The notes below the pieces were generated by a model that made no database searches, was not told where the DNA came from, and was given only the letters and a program-made list of their open reading frames with translations. A program made the translations under genes and the position numbers. 64,000 bases of DNA from a virus. The stretch is from the IMG/VR virus record IMGVR_UViG_3300013131_000041, positions 1-64,000 of that record; one strand, 5' to 3'. Positions 53,337 through 62,824 of this stretch are shown piece by piece (the stretch's first letter is position 1; each line of letters opens with the position of its first letter).

Positions 53337-53670
53337 GTCAGCCCTTCAAGCATTTGGTACTATAGTAGAAGAACCAATTGAATACCGACTGCATTACGAT
53401 TTGGGCGGTAATATTACCATGTGTACTATGCAACAACACCCGACAACAACAGATTACATTGTTGTAGATCGAGAAACCTACAGCAATTATACCAAATATT
53501 GTGTTGATATTGTTAAAAAACGACTAAAAAAGATTGACATCAACCCCGGAGTGAGTGTACAATTAAAACGTAGCAATCAAGGTTATGCGGCGGCTAAAGA
53601 CCACGCGGGCATTCTGTTGGAACCTGGTGAAGAATATTCTAGTGTAGAGTACTATGAAGCAAATTATTGA
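53314..53670 (+). CDS. Unknown 118-residue protein within the cluster
   Basis: The start at ATG 53314 is chosen because AAGGAG lies 7 bases upstream; an ATG two codons earlier is too close to that site. The protein is an alpha/beta mix with IVEEPIEYRLHYDLGGNITM near residue 16, a basic helix KYCVDIVKKRLKKIDINPGV and an acidic end. No family is recognised, and it has no leader-peptide-like double-Gly end. It lies between glycosyltransferase-like genes and overlaps both, so it probably acts in the same pathway. Confidence 0.65.
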   Translation: MNWQEEFESALQAFGTIVEEPIEYRLHYDLGGNITMCTMQQHPTTTDYIVVDRETYSNYTKYCVDIVKKRLKKIDINPGVSVQLKRSNQGYAAAKDHAGILLEPGEEYSSVEYYEANY

Positions 53671-54547
53671 TATAGCAGATTTAGACGTAATATATTTGAG
53701 CTATGATGAGCCCAAAAAGGAAGAGTTTTGGATTAAAATTCAGAACATGGTGCCATGGGCTCGTCGTGTAGATGGAGTAAAAGGAAGTGATGCCGCACAC
53801 AAAGCAGCCGCAGACGCAAGTGAAACAGATAGGTTTGTACTCATCGACGGCGATAATATCCCGGATAGTGAATTTTTTAACCTTCAACTCAATCTCGATG
53901 ATAGCAACCGTACTAAAGTTTTTCGTTGGCGAGCGAGGAATACGATTAACGGACTCCAATACGGAAACGGGGGACTTAGCTGTTGGACAAAAGACTTCGT
54001 CTACAACATGCGCACTCACGAAGCCTCAGACGGTGACGCAAAAAACGATGTAGAGTTTTGTTTCTACGCAGACTATTGGCCAATGGCAGACTGTTATAGT
54101 ACAACATATCCTAACCAAAGCCCATTCCAAGCCTGGCGTGCAGGATTTCGTGAAGGTGTTAAGATGTGTTTAGATCGCGGAGCGAAGCCCAGTCTAGAAG
54201 AATTTGAAAAGCGTGTACATAGTCGCAACTATGACAACCTGTGTATTTGGCAAACAGTTGGAGCAGATGTTGAAAACGGATTCTGGGCAATATATGGCGC
54301 AAGACTTGGAACATATATGACTATGCTACGTGACTGGGATTATAAATTAGTACAAGACTTTGACCATCTGGCATTTTTATGGGAATCATTTAGTAAAGAT
54401 GACCCAACAGCCTGCACTAATGTAGGCGATACCTTACGCACGCGGTTAGGGTTGCCTATTGTAGATATGGATCCAGATGAAAGTAAGTTTTTTAAGCACC
54501 ACTATAAGAGTAATTTCCGCAATAAAGGAATAATGGAACGTGAGTAA
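53654..54547 (+). CDS. Glycosyltransferase-like protein with DGDN motif
   Basis: This is a 297-residue protein. Residues 12-25 (VIYLSYDEPKKEEFW) and VDGVKGSDAAHKAAADAS near 39 lead to RFVLIDGDNIPDSEFF near residue 60, where DGDN replaces the DxD of nucleotide-sugar enzymes. Proteins with this block order occur in large aquatic phages and are usually listed as putative glycosyltransferases. GGLSCWTKDFVYNM (near 107) and NDVEFCFY (near 130) may form the acceptor site. It overlaps the next, radical SAM, gene by 8 bases. Confidence 0.62.
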   Translation: MKQIIDIADLDVIYLSYDEPKKEEFWIKIQNMVPWARRVDGVKGSDAAHKAAADASETDRFVLIDGDNIPDSEFFNLQLNLDDSNRTKVFRWRARNTINGLQYGNGGLSCWTKDFVYNMRTHEASDGDAKNDVEFCFYADYWPMADCYSTTYPNQSPFQAWRAGFREGVKMCLDRGAKPSLEEFEKRVHSRNYDNLCIWQTVGADVENGFWAIYGARLGTYMTMLRDWDYKLVQDFDHLAFLWESFSKDDPTACTNVGDTLRTRLGLPIVDMDPDESKFFKHHYKSNFRNKGIMERE

Positions 54548-55946
54548 ATCAAAATTTATGTCAGCTGCAGAAGAAATGCAGGACAAGTTAGGTCCTAGTC
54601 TCTGTTTAGCCAAATGGCAACAGGTAAGCCTACACTTACCAACCGGACTTAATAACAGTTGCTACCATCCGCCATTGCATGAAATGGATGCGCAGGTAGT
54701 TGAGTTTCACCCCAGTGCTATTCATAATACACAGTATAAGAAAGAGCAACGTAAAAAAATGCTTGAGGGCGAACGTCCTAAGGAATGTAACTACTGCTGG
54801 ACTATGGAAGATGCAGGACACCTGAGTGATCGTCACTACCGTAGTGGCGAGCCATGGGCGGCAGAACACTATGATGCTATTAAGAATATGCCGTGGGACG
54901 CAGATGTTACTCCTAGTTATGTAGAAGTAAACTTTAGTCACGGGTGTAACTTGGCATGTTCATATTGCAGTCCGCAGTTTAGTACAGAATGGCAGAAAGA
55001 CATTGACCGCTGGGGTGCTTATCCAACTAAACAACCACATAACGACCCTATGCACTTTAAGGGTCGCAGACAACCTATCCCTGTACGTGAAAACAATCCC
55101 TATGTTGAAGCATTTTGGGCATGGTGGCCAGAGCTATATCCACAACTAAAACACTTCCGTATGACTGGGGGTGAGCCATTGATGGATAAGAACACACATC
55201 GTGTGTTTGATTATATCCTTGCGGCACCTAAAGCAGACCTGCACGTTGACGTTACAAGTAACTTTAGTGTAGAGCCACAACTGTTCAACAAGTACCTAGA
55301 CAAAGTTAAAGACTTATGTACAGGCACAAAGATTGAACACTTTATGCAATATGTGAGTATAGACACAGGTATCCCGGAACATGCAGAATACATTCGTCGC
55401 GGATTAAATTATAATCGTCTTAACGAATATGTTAATCGCTTTTTAACAGAAATCCCAGGCCGGAACAGTTTAACGTTTATCATTACAATGAATAACCTCA
55501 GTATCTTAGGTCTGAAGAGATTATTAGAGCAGATTTTAATCTTGCGCAGACTCCACAGCACTACATATCAACGTGTGTGGTTTGATACTCCTGTATTGAG
55601 AACCCCACATTGGCAAAGTTTGCAAATCTTACCAGAAGCGTATGTAGGTATCCTAGAAGATGCTGTTAAGTGGATGGAGCAACATAAGATCGAAGAAGGT
55701 AGTAATCGCTTTGATGGCTTTAAAGACTATGAAATTCAACGTATGAAGCGCGATATTGACTGGATGAAGAAAGGCAAGAAACTAAGCGAAAAATATATTA
55801 ACGATACACGTGCTGACTTTTATCGTTTCTTTAATGAGTACGATAAACGTCGTGGAGCATATGACGAATATGCTAAACCGTTTGAACTTGTATTCCCGCA
55901 AATGAAAGAATTCTGGAACGAATGTAAGTACCATGCCGAAAATTGA
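54540..55946 (+). CDS. Radical SAM protein with N-terminal SPASM-like cysteines (A)
   Basis: This 468-residue protein has the radical SAM motif CNLACSYC (Cys136, 140, 143) and a GGEP element at 210-213 that contacts SAM. Before the core, Cys22, Cys41 and the pair Cys83/Cys86 (KECNYCW) form a SPASM/twitch-like set, so the auxiliary module precedes the barrel. It shares this layout with the proteins at 57098, 59103, 60409 and 61598, and is closest to 57098 (shared FHPSAIHNT/FNPKAIHNT and NPY[VA]EAF[WF]AWW blocks). Radical chemistry on a peptide, protein or sugar is expected; the substrate is not visible. Confidence 0.85.
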   Translation: MSKSKFMSAAEEMQDKLGPSLCLAKWQQVSLHLPTGLNNSCYHPPLHEMDAQVVEFHPSAIHNTQYKKEQRKKMLEGERPKECNYCWTMEDAGHLSDRHYRSGEPWAAEHYDAIKNMPWDADVTPSYVEVNFSHGCNLACSYCSPQFSTEWQKDIDRWGAYPTKQPHNDPMHFKGRRQPIPVRENNPYVEAFWAWWPELYPQLKHFRMTGGEPLMDKNTHRVFDYILAAPKADLHVDVTSNFSVEPQLFNKYLDKVKDLCTGTKIEHFMQYVSIDTGIPEHAEYIRRGLNYNRLNEYVNRFLTEIPGRNSLTFIITMNNLSILGLKRLLEQILILRRLHSTTYQRVWFDTPVLRTPHWQSLQILPEAYVGILEDAVKWMEQHKIEEGSNRFDGFKDYEIQRMKRDIDWMKKGKKLSEKYINDTRADFYRFFNEYDKRRGAYDEYAKPFELVFPQMKEFWNECKYHAEN

Positions 55947-57105
55947 TTTATACACAGTACGAGATCAGGACAATTTTGTATTTGATAATTTTTTAGATAA
56001 CATTAATTTAATTGAAGTTGCTGATCTTAATCAGTTATGGAACCAGGATCATCACTATGTGGTACTTAATAGAAATAAGATCCTCAGCCCCCACAACACA
56101 GTGATCAACGGAATTGATAACAACATCAGAGAGTTCTTATCAGCAAACTCCAAGAACAAAGTAATCATAAATGATTATCATGAAGTAAGTAAAGGCCATT
56201 ACGATTTTTTAAAGAAATACGATTTACTTAAATTTGCAGATAATCGTCAATTATTAATTATTGCTACAGATATGCCCAATGATGGATTTTGTGGCATAGA
56301 TATGCACTTACCTATAATTGTATCTCCTCAAAATATTGCAATCTCTCTACAAAATTTTGAAAAAATATACGAGAAAACAAATAAACCCTATACATTTTCG
56401 TGCTACAATGGTAGAGCATCATCGCATCGTGTTGTGTTAATCGAAATGTTAAGCCAATCTGGTGCGCTTGATAATGCGTTGTGGTCTTTAAACTCTACAA
56501 ATTTTGATACAGCATACATACGTGAAATGTATGGGATAAGCCCATCGCTAGACCATGTACGCTTACATAGTGTTCCTGATGAATATGAACATTATAAAAA
56601 TATAGTGCAGAACAATATTTGGGGGACTGACATCCATGATATTAAAAAGGTGTGGGGCGCTGACGATCACTTAGTTAAACCAATGGTACCAAATTTGTAC
56701 ATTGATACCTATTTCACAGTGATTACAGAAACTAATTATGAAATTGGTGTGCAACCATTGACTGAAAAGATATGGCGACCTATTCTAATGGGCCACCCAT
56801 TTATATCTGTAACTACTCCATACTATTATAAGACACTTAAGAAAAATGGTTTTAAAACATTTGGCTCGTTAATTGACGAATCGTTTGATGAAATTGAGAA
56901 TCCTGCTGATAGACTAAAGAGAACGGCTGAAACTATAATATCATTATCAAGAATGTCATTGGATGGGCTAAACTCATTTTTAAAGGAAGCGCGAGCAATT
57001 TGTGAGCATAATCGAGAAGAGTGCCTGTCGAGGTATGGTCGACAACTATTAACTAATCATACTAACATGCGCAATTTTCTAATAAAAAATTTCAACTATG
57101 CCTAA
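55933..57105 (+). CDS. Exostosin/fucosyltransferase-like glycosyltransferase (A)
   Basis: This 390-residue protein has, at residues about 253-320, YIDTYFTVITETNYE followed by LTEKIWRPILMGHPFISVTT and FKTFGSLIDESFDEI. This resembles the nucleotide-sugar-binding C-terminal domain of GT-B enzymes of the exostosin/fucosyltransferase type, where an E-K-x-W/F and a G-H-P-F turn recur. The same block occurs in the protein at 62817. The N-terminal half is variable, and no donor can be named. It overlaps radical SAM genes on both sides (14 and 8 bases). Confidence 0.68.
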   Translation: MPKIDLYTVRDQDNFVFDNFLDNINLIEVADLNQLWNQDHHYVVLNRNKILSPHNTVINGIDNNIREFLSANSKNKVIINDYHEVSKGHYDFLKKYDLLKFADNRQLLIIATDMPNDGFCGIDMHLPIIVSPQNIAISLQNFEKIYEKTNKPYTFSCYNGRASSHRVVLIEMLSQSGALDNALWSLNSTNFDTAYIREMYGISPSLDHVRLHSVPDEYEHYKNIVQNNIWGTDIHDIKKVWGADDHLVKPMVPNLYIDTYFTVITETNYEIGVQPLTEKIWRPILMGHPFISVTTPYYYKTLKKNGFKTFGSLIDESFDEIENPADRLKRTAETIISLSRMSLDGLNSFLKEARAICEHNREECLSRYGRQLLTNHTNMRNFLIKNFNYA

Positions 57106-58453
57106 ACAATCCAACGAAACATTAATAGAATATAAAGAGCGTGTCATTGACACTAAGAGTGCTAGCTTCTGTGGAGCCAAATGGTACAATGCTACTATCT
57201 GGTTAGGATCAGGGCAGACTACCAGTTGCCATCACCCCTTGCCGCATGCTATCAATGAACAAACAATTATGTTCAACCCTAAAGCAATTCACAACACTGA
57301 AGAAAAGAAAGACCAGCGTCGTCAAATGCAAGCAGGTGAGCGACCAAGCGGGTGTGAGTACTGCTGGAAGTTAGAAGATGCCAAGGCCAGTAGTGATAGA
57401 ATTTATAAAACAATTATTTACAGTGATGAGGACTTAAATGCAGCATTTAATACACCGCCTGAAGCAGACGTTAATCTACAAACTTTGGAGATCGCATTTG
57501 ACCGAACTTGTCAGTTTGCTTGTAGCTATTGTAACCCTGCTTTTAGCACTGCCTGGGTACGAGATATTAAGCGCAATGGAGCCTATGAACATCTCGTATC
57601 TGACGGACGCAATCACTTTACTCACCCTCATGATAGCAGTCAACTTTTTACACCTGATCAGGTTAACCCTTACGCTGAGGCGTTCTTTGCGTGGTGGGAA
57701 TCAGACTTACACAAAACCTTAAAGGAACTGCGTATCACAGGTGGTGAACCTCTGATGAGTCCATACCTGTGGCGATTGATTGATTGGTTTAAAGCAAACA
57801 AAGGCAAGAGTAAGACACGTCTTGCTATTAACAGTAACTTAGGATTTGAACGTGAAAAACTTGAAAGACTTTTGGATGCGTGTGAAGGCATCGAACTTGA
57901 TATCTATACCAGCAATGAATCTTGGGGCCGCCATGCCATGTATATACGCGATGGTTTGGATTGGAGCCAGTGGGTTAATAATGTACGTTATTTACTGGAT
58001 AGTAAGAAACTGCGAGGCCTCCATGTTATGTGCACCATCAATGCCCTTTGTTTATTTTCACTAACAGAATTATTATGGGAAATTGTTGAGCTTAAAAAGA
58101 AATATGGCAAAGATAGTATTAACTTTACTCTAAACATCTTACGATTCCCAAGTTTCCAAAGCCCACTAATCTTGCCCTTAGAGTTCAGAGAAGAAGCGTG
58201 CCGCAAACTAAATCACTTGTTTAACGCCTCACTAAAAATAGGTAATCTGGATTATCTACATGAATTTGAACGTGAACACATTGTTAGATTGATGACTTAC
58301 TTAAGAGACGTGGATAGTCCGCACAGTGGGGCACTAAGTAAAGAAATCTTACAGCGTGACTTTAAGAACTTCTACCAACAATACGACCAGCGCAGAGGAA
58401 AAGACTTTAAATATACTTTTCCAGAACTAAAAGAGTGGTACGATAATTTATGA
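57098..58453 (+). CDS. Radical SAM protein with N-terminal SPASM-like cysteines (B)
   Basis: This 451-residue paralogue of the protein at 54540 has core cysteines in CQFACSYC (138, 142, 145), GGEPLM at 215-220, and N-terminal Cys25, Cys44, Cys86 and Cys89. It conserves CxxPxxPH-like sequence SCHHPLPHAI and the DQRRQMQAGERPSGCEYCW block. A long inserted loop (about 160-195) separates the core from GGEP. The C-terminus (FYQQYDQRRGKDFKYTFPEL) resembles the end of 54540. It probably acts with that protein, possibly as a heteromer or on a related substrate. Confidence 0.85.
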   Translation: MPKQSNETLIEYKERVIDTKSASFCGAKWYNATIWLGSGQTTSCHHPLPHAINEQTIMFNPKAIHNTEEKKDQRRQMQAGERPSGCEYCWKLEDAKASSDRIYKTIIYSDEDLNAAFNTPPEADVNLQTLEIAFDRTCQFACSYCNPAFSTAWVRDIKRNGAYEHLVSDGRNHFTHPHDSSQLFTPDQVNPYAEAFFAWWESDLHKTLKELRITGGEPLMSPYLWRLIDWFKANKGKSKTRLAINSNLGFEREKLERLLDACEGIELDIYTSNESWGRHAMYIRDGLDWSQWVNNVRYLLDSKKLRGLHVMCTINALCLFSLTELLWEIVELKKKYGKDSINFTLNILRFPSFQSPLILPLEFREEACRKLNHLFNASLKIGNLDYLHEFEREHIVRLMTYLRDVDSPHSGALSKEILQRDFKNFYQQYDQRRGKDFKYTFPELKEWYDNL

Positions 58454-59106
58454 TTCTAGCATTTGGTTGTTCGGTTACACACGGAGCAGATTTAGTACAT
58501 CCGGGTCAGCACAGTGATAATATAGAATTTAGCTATCCTAATCTTATTGCTGATGCCCTTGGCGAGACATGCCTAAATCTTGCTGAATGTGGGATTAGCA
58601 ACGAAGGTATATATCACAAAGCATTAGATGTATTAAACAGTAAGGGGCCTGAAGTTACCAGGGTGATCATTGGCTGGACCAGTGATGTTAGAGAATATTG
58701 GCGAGCCGACGGTAGAGATTGGTATTTTATCCCTAGCTGGTGCGCCACTAACAAGGTTGGTGCAGAATTAAGGTATTTCAAAGACTATACCGACAGTGAT
58801 ATTGACTCGCATCCTCGACTATGTAGTGATGATGAAGCATATTTAGAACCATTGGCTAACATGTACAATTATCTAATGCGTTATAAATTTGATCCAGAAG
58901 AATACAAGTACAAGAAGTATAATTATATTTCGAGTATTAGAGACTATTGTACATTGTACAACGTCAAGTTGATTGAAACTTGTTGTCTGAGTCCAGTATT
59001 TGGTATTACAAACCTAGACAACTTTGGCACTTGGCGTCAAGGTCTAGGACACCCAACTCGTCAAGATCACAAACAAATAGCACAGCAGATATTATTAACT
59101 TTATGA
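58450..59106 (+). CDS. SGNH hydrolase-like protein in the cluster
   Basis: This is a 218-residue protein. Block I is LAFGCSVTHGADL (Ser near residue 8), block II/III lies in GISNEGIYHKAL (Gly, Asn), and the C-terminal GHPTRQDHKQIA supplies the catalytic His with a preceding acidic residue. Block I is a variant (GCS rather than GDS) seen in phage SGNH proteins. There is no signal peptide. Acyl-ester removal or transfer on a sugar or protein fits a modification pathway with the neighbouring glycosyltransferases. ATGA overlaps join it to both neighbours. Confidence 0.75.
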   Translation: MILAFGCSVTHGADLVHPGQHSDNIEFSYPNLIADALGETCLNLAECGISNEGIYHKALDVLNSKGPEVTRVIIGWTSDVREYWRADGRDWYFIPSWCATNKVGAELRYFKDYTDSDIDSHPRLCSDDEAYLEPLANMYNYLMRYKFDPEEYKYKKYNYISSIRDYCTLYNVKLIETCCLSPVFGITNLDNFGTWRQGLGHPTRQDHKQIAQQILLTL

Positions 59107-60419
59107 GTGATAAACAACAAGACGAATACTATAAGAATCATCACTATCACACACGTAAGCCTGTGTACATAAGTGAAGATAAACTACGTCCTGATCAATT
59201 AGATAGATTAGTTAACAGTGACTATTTCTGTATGATTCCCTGGATCCATCTTCATGCCTTTCCCGACGGTCGTGCTTATCCTTGTTGTTTGGGCGACGAC
59301 CGGCATCCTGTGGGTAGCTTTAAACAAGACAGTATGGAGACTGTTTGGAATCAAGAAGCATACCGAACAATGCGTACTAACATGTTAACAGAAAAGCCCT
59401 GCAAAGAGTGTACTAAATGTTACGAGCAAGAAGCCGCAGGCTTTATGAGTATGCGTAACAGTACAAATAAAAACTTTGGGCAACACATTAACATTGTTGA
59501 TCAGACATTGGCTGATGGTACTATGCCAGAGTTTAAATTGCGCTACTATGATATTCGCTTTAGTAACTTGTGTAACTTTACCTGCCGTACATGTGGCGGA
59601 TGGTTCTCTAGTAGCTGGTATACTGAAGAGGAAGAGATTTATGGCAAGCGTAACTATCCCAGAGTTATGTTTGCAGGCCGAACAGAGTTAGATATGTGGG
59701 AACAACTAGAACCACATATTCCTTATCTGGAGCAAGTATACTTTGCTGGCGGCGAACCTATGATGATGGAAGAACACTATCGCATATTAAAAGAATTAGT
59801 CAAACGTGAAATGTTTGATGTTAAGTTAATTTACAATACAAACTTCAGTCGCTTGAACTTAAAAGACGACAACGTTCTAGACTATTGGAAACTATTTAAG
59901 AATGTAAGTGTTGGTGCTAGCCTAGATGGTATGGGTGCTGTGGGCGAATATATACGCAAAGGCACTAAGTGGGATCAGATTGTTCGCAATCGTGAACAAA
60001 TGTTAGCAGTAACACCCGACACTGACTTTTATGTTAGTTCAACCGTTAGCTTATACAATGCTCTTCATGTACACCACTTTCATCGTTATTGGTCGGACCA
60101 AGGACTAGTGAAACCACAGGATTGGAATATTAATATCTTACAAGGCCCGGACCGCGATAGGATTGACGTATTACCTAAGGTGTATAAAGAATTAGTAACA
60201 GAGCAGGTTACTGAACACATTAAGTGGTTACAGCCACTAGATCACTTACAACGTGCTACCAGTGGATATGAAGGTATGCTAAATTTTATGAATAGCACTG
60301 ACAATAGTCACTTATTAAAAGAGTTTTTCCGTGTAAATGATATACACGATAAGTACCGTAATGAATCATTTGAACAAGTATTTCCAGAATTAATAGATTT
60401 GAGATCCAATGCTACCTGA
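59103..60419 (+). CDS. Radical SAM protein with N-terminal SPASM-like cysteines (C)
   Basis: The start is the ATG at 59103 that overlaps the SGNH stop (ATGA). The frame extends to 58980, but only as a shadow of the SGNH gene. This gives 438 residues. The N-terminal module has Cys43 in CMIPW, the pair Cys61-Cys62 in YPCCLG, and Cys100, 103, 106. The core is CNFTCRTC (157, 161, 164) and GGEPMM lies at 216-221. The CxxPW...PCC pattern closely matches the SPASM domain found at the C-terminus of the protein at 13946. A Gly-Gly-W follows the core motif. Confidence 0.87.
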   Translation: MSDKQQDEYYKNHHYHTRKPVYISEDKLRPDQLDRLVNSDYFCMIPWIHLHAFPDGRAYPCCLGDDRHPVGSFKQDSMETVWNQEAYRTMRTNMLTEKPCKECTKCYEQEAAGFMSMRNSTNKNFGQHINIVDQTLADGTMPEFKLRYYDIRFSNLCNFTCRTCGGWFSSSWYTEEEEIYGKRNYPRVMFAGRTELDMWEQLEPHIPYLEQVYFAGGEPMMMEEHYRILKELVKREMFDVKLIYNTNFSRLNLKDDNVLDYWKLFKNVSVGASLDGMGAVGEYIRKGTKWDQIVRNREQMLAVTPDTDFYVSSTVSLYNALHVHHFHRYWSDQGLVKPQDWNINILQGPDRDRIDVLPKVYKELVTEQVTEHIKWLQPLDHLQRATSGYEGMLNFMNSTDNSHLLKEFFRVNDIHDKYRNESFEQVFPELIDLRSNAT

Positions 60420-61608
60420 AAAAATTTGTATGCTACCTTGGATTAGTATAGAAACTAGTCCTATAGGCACAGCTCGTCCGTGCTGTCTTGCTGTGGACGA
60501 AATTACCAAACCCGGCGGATCTAAATATAACCTTAAAGAAAATACCTTAGAAGAAATATATCACAGCGAGTACATGCAAAATCTTCGCAAAGAATTTCTT
60601 GCAGGCAATAAACCAGAAACATGTCGTCGTTGTTGGGACGAGGAAGCTGCAGGTCGAACAAGTAAACGTATTAACAGCAAAATTAGATTAAAGGAATATT
60701 ATGACTCAGTTGATTGGAATAATCTTAACCCTGATCAGTTGTGGTTTATTGATCTTAAGCTCGGCAATATTTGTAATCTTAAATGTCGTATTTGTGGGTC
60801 TTGGAGCAGCAGTAAGTGGGTTAACGAAGAAATAGCCTATGTAAAAGGTTTAACTAATCGAAAAGAACATTTAGCCTACAAGTTTTTACAAGATGGCGCC
60901 TGGCCCAGAGAGACAGAAGTGTTCTGGGATAACTTACGTACTCTATTACCTAATATCAAATACTTTGAGTTTACAGGCGGTGAGCCCTTCCTTATCCAAC
61001 AACACTTCGATCTATTAGAGTACGCTGTTGAACACGATTTTGCTAAGAACATTGAAATACATTACAACACTAACGGCACTGTTTTTCCTGAGCAACACAA
61101 TTTATGGAGTCACTTTAAACATGTTGAAGTAGCATTCTCAATTGACAACACAAATGAAAGATTTGAATACGAACGTTACGGGGCAAAATGGGACGAAGTA
61201 CAGGCCAATTTAGCTAAGTTTAATCAACTACGCAGTAGTAAATTTAGTACACAATTATGCTTAACTGTTAATATTCAGAATGTTTATTACCTTCCAGAAA
61301 TCTGCGATTGGATATCTACGCAAACATTCGATCATGTATACTTTAATATGTTACATGATCCTTGGCACATGTGTATTAGTCGGATGACTTTGGCTGCTCA
61401 GGAGTTAGTAATCATGAGCTTGACTAACCATAAGTTTGATTCTAAGTATCGTGCTGAGATTTTGAGAATTATTAAGTTTATACAAAATGGTTTGGGCAGT
61501 GATGGGTTAGAATTCTTATCTAAGATGAAACAGGCTGACGAATATCGCAATCAAAGTTTTTTAATTACTCATTACGATACAGCAAAGGCGATGGGATATG
61601 AAAAATAA
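60409..61608 (+). CDS. Radical SAM protein with N-terminal SPASM-like cysteines (D)
   Basis: This is a 399-residue protein. Cys7 (CMLPW), Cys25-Cys26 (PCCLA), and Cys72/Cys75 (TCRRCW) form the N-terminal module. The core CNLKCRIC is at 122, 126, 129, and GGEPFL at 190-195. It is close to the protein at 59103 in spacing and in the GSW/GGWFSSSW region after the core, so these two form a subfamily. It overlaps neighbours by 11 bases on each side. It has no signal or membrane segment. Confidence 0.87.
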   Translation: MLPEKICMLPWISIETSPIGTARPCCLAVDEITKPGGSKYNLKENTLEEIYHSEYMQNLRKEFLAGNKPETCRRCWDEEAAGRTSKRINSKIRLKEYYDSVDWNNLNPDQLWFIDLKLGNICNLKCRICGSWSSSKWVNEEIAYVKGLTNRKEHLAYKFLQDGAWPRETEVFWDNLRTLLPNIKYFEFTGGEPFLIQQHFDLLEYAVEHDFAKNIEIHYNTNGTVFPEQHNLWSHFKHVEVAFSIDNTNERFEYERYGAKWDEVQANLAKFNQLRSSKFSTQLCLTVNIQNVYYLPEICDWISTQTFDHVYFNMLHDPWHMCISRMTLAAQELVIMSLTNHKFDSKYRAEILRIIKFIQNGLGSDGLEFLSKMKQADEYRNQSFLITHYDTAKAMGYEK

Positions 61609-62824
61609 CATAGATCAAATATATAAAGAGTTTGGAGAAGACATCTGTTTATTTCCGTTTTTGGCTGCATTTTATACAACATTTAACATACCGTATGATC
61701 CCGCAGGAAACAAGATAGCCCCTTGTAGTTTGTACGCAAATCACAAAACAGTCAATGACGGGATTATTAATTCTATTAACACCGATGAATGGAAAGACCT
61801 AAGAAAAAATTTCACCAAAGGTTCTTGCCATACGTGGGAACACTGTAAAAAATGTAGTAATGCTGAAAAAGCATTTGGGCATAGTTCTCGAGTTTTAAAC
61901 AATAGTTATTTTGCAGACCATTTACAAGTTGACATTGTCGATGAGGTCAAACATATTATAGACAATGATTATACGGTTGAAAAAATATATTCGTTAGATT
62001 TTTTCCCTAGTAATTATTGTAATTATGAGTGTATCATGTGTAATGCTACTTCATCGTCAAGTCGGTATGTTTTTGACCGTAAGATTTATTTCTTAACTAA
62101 TGTAAATTTAAATCCCAACGAAAAAATAGAATTTTTAGACGCAGATAGAGATTTTGAGGAAGTGCTCTCAACTGTTGAGATTATTAATTTTGCTGGGGGC
62201 GAAACCTTAATGCAACAACAAGTTCACAAGGTCATTGATTTGATGATTGAGAAAGATCTAGCAAAGAATGTAACTATATCTTTATTAACTAATGCTAGTA
62301 AATTCCCTGAAAGATTACTAGTACAATTACAACAATTTAAAAATGTTTTTTATACTATTAGTATCGACGGGATTGGCGACGTAATTGAATATCAGCGCAG
62401 AGGAAGCAAGTGGTCTGTAGTTGAAGAAACAGCACTTAAAATTAATCAACAGTTTGGTTCTGTGGTAAATTATGTTGCAACCGCAGTAAATGTATTTAGA
62501 TTTGCAGAGTTTATAGAATGGGCAAGCAAGAATAAGATTGATAAAGTGATTCTAAGTATAGTATTTGATAAAGAATATTTGTCTGTGTCGGTCATACCCA
62601 ATGAGTTGAAAGATAAAATAATAGCAAACCTCCAGACTGAGAAAACTAAGCACACTCAATATTATGCTGATCTACTAGATCAAATGATTTCAGTGCTTAA
62701 TGCGAATAAACATACGCCTGAATTACTACCAGAGTTCATTGAACGAATTAAAATAGAAGATACAGCAAGTAAAAAACCATTAGTAGAAGTGATTCCTGAA
62801 TGGGCACCTTATCTAAATGCTTAA
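61598..62824 (+). CDS. Radical SAM protein with N-terminal SPASM-like cysteines (E)
   Basis: This 408-residue protein is the most diverged of the set. Core cysteines CNYECIMC are at 141, 145, 148. GGETLM at 200-205 replaces GGEP. The N-terminal module has Cys17 (CLFPF), Cys43 (APCSL, one Cys where others have two), and Cys77, 83, 86. A poly-Ser stretch follows the core, as in the GGWFSSS of sister proteins. The Glu-Thr change in GGET and the single Cys may mean a different auxiliary cluster. ATG...TAA overlap links it to the glycosyltransferase-like gene that follows. Confidence 0.85.
   Translation: MKNNIDQIYKEFGEDICLFPFLAAFYTTFNIPYDPAGNKIAPCSLYANHKTVNDGIINSINTDEWKDLRKNFTKGSCHTWEHCKKCSNAEKAFGHSSRVLNNSYFADHLQVDIVDEVKHIIDNDYTVEKIYSLDFFPSNYCNYECIMCNATSSSSRYVFDRKIYFLTNVNLNPNEKIEFLDADRDFEEVLSTVEIINFAGGETLMQQQVHKVIDLMIEKDLAKNVTISLLTNASKFPERLLVQLQQFKNVFYTISIDGIGDVIEYQRRGSKWSVVEETALKINQQFGSVVNYVATAVNVFRFAEFIEWASKNKIDKVILSIVFDKEYLSVSVIPNELKDKIIANLQTEKTKHTQYYADLLDQMISVLNANKHTPELLPEFIERIKIEDTASKKPLVEVIPEWAPYLNA

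Noticed and set aside
58980-59102. N-terminal extension of the radical SAM protein C
   Set aside because: It lies wholly inside the SGNH gene, has no ribosome site, and the ATGA overlap at 59103 gives a normal coupled start.
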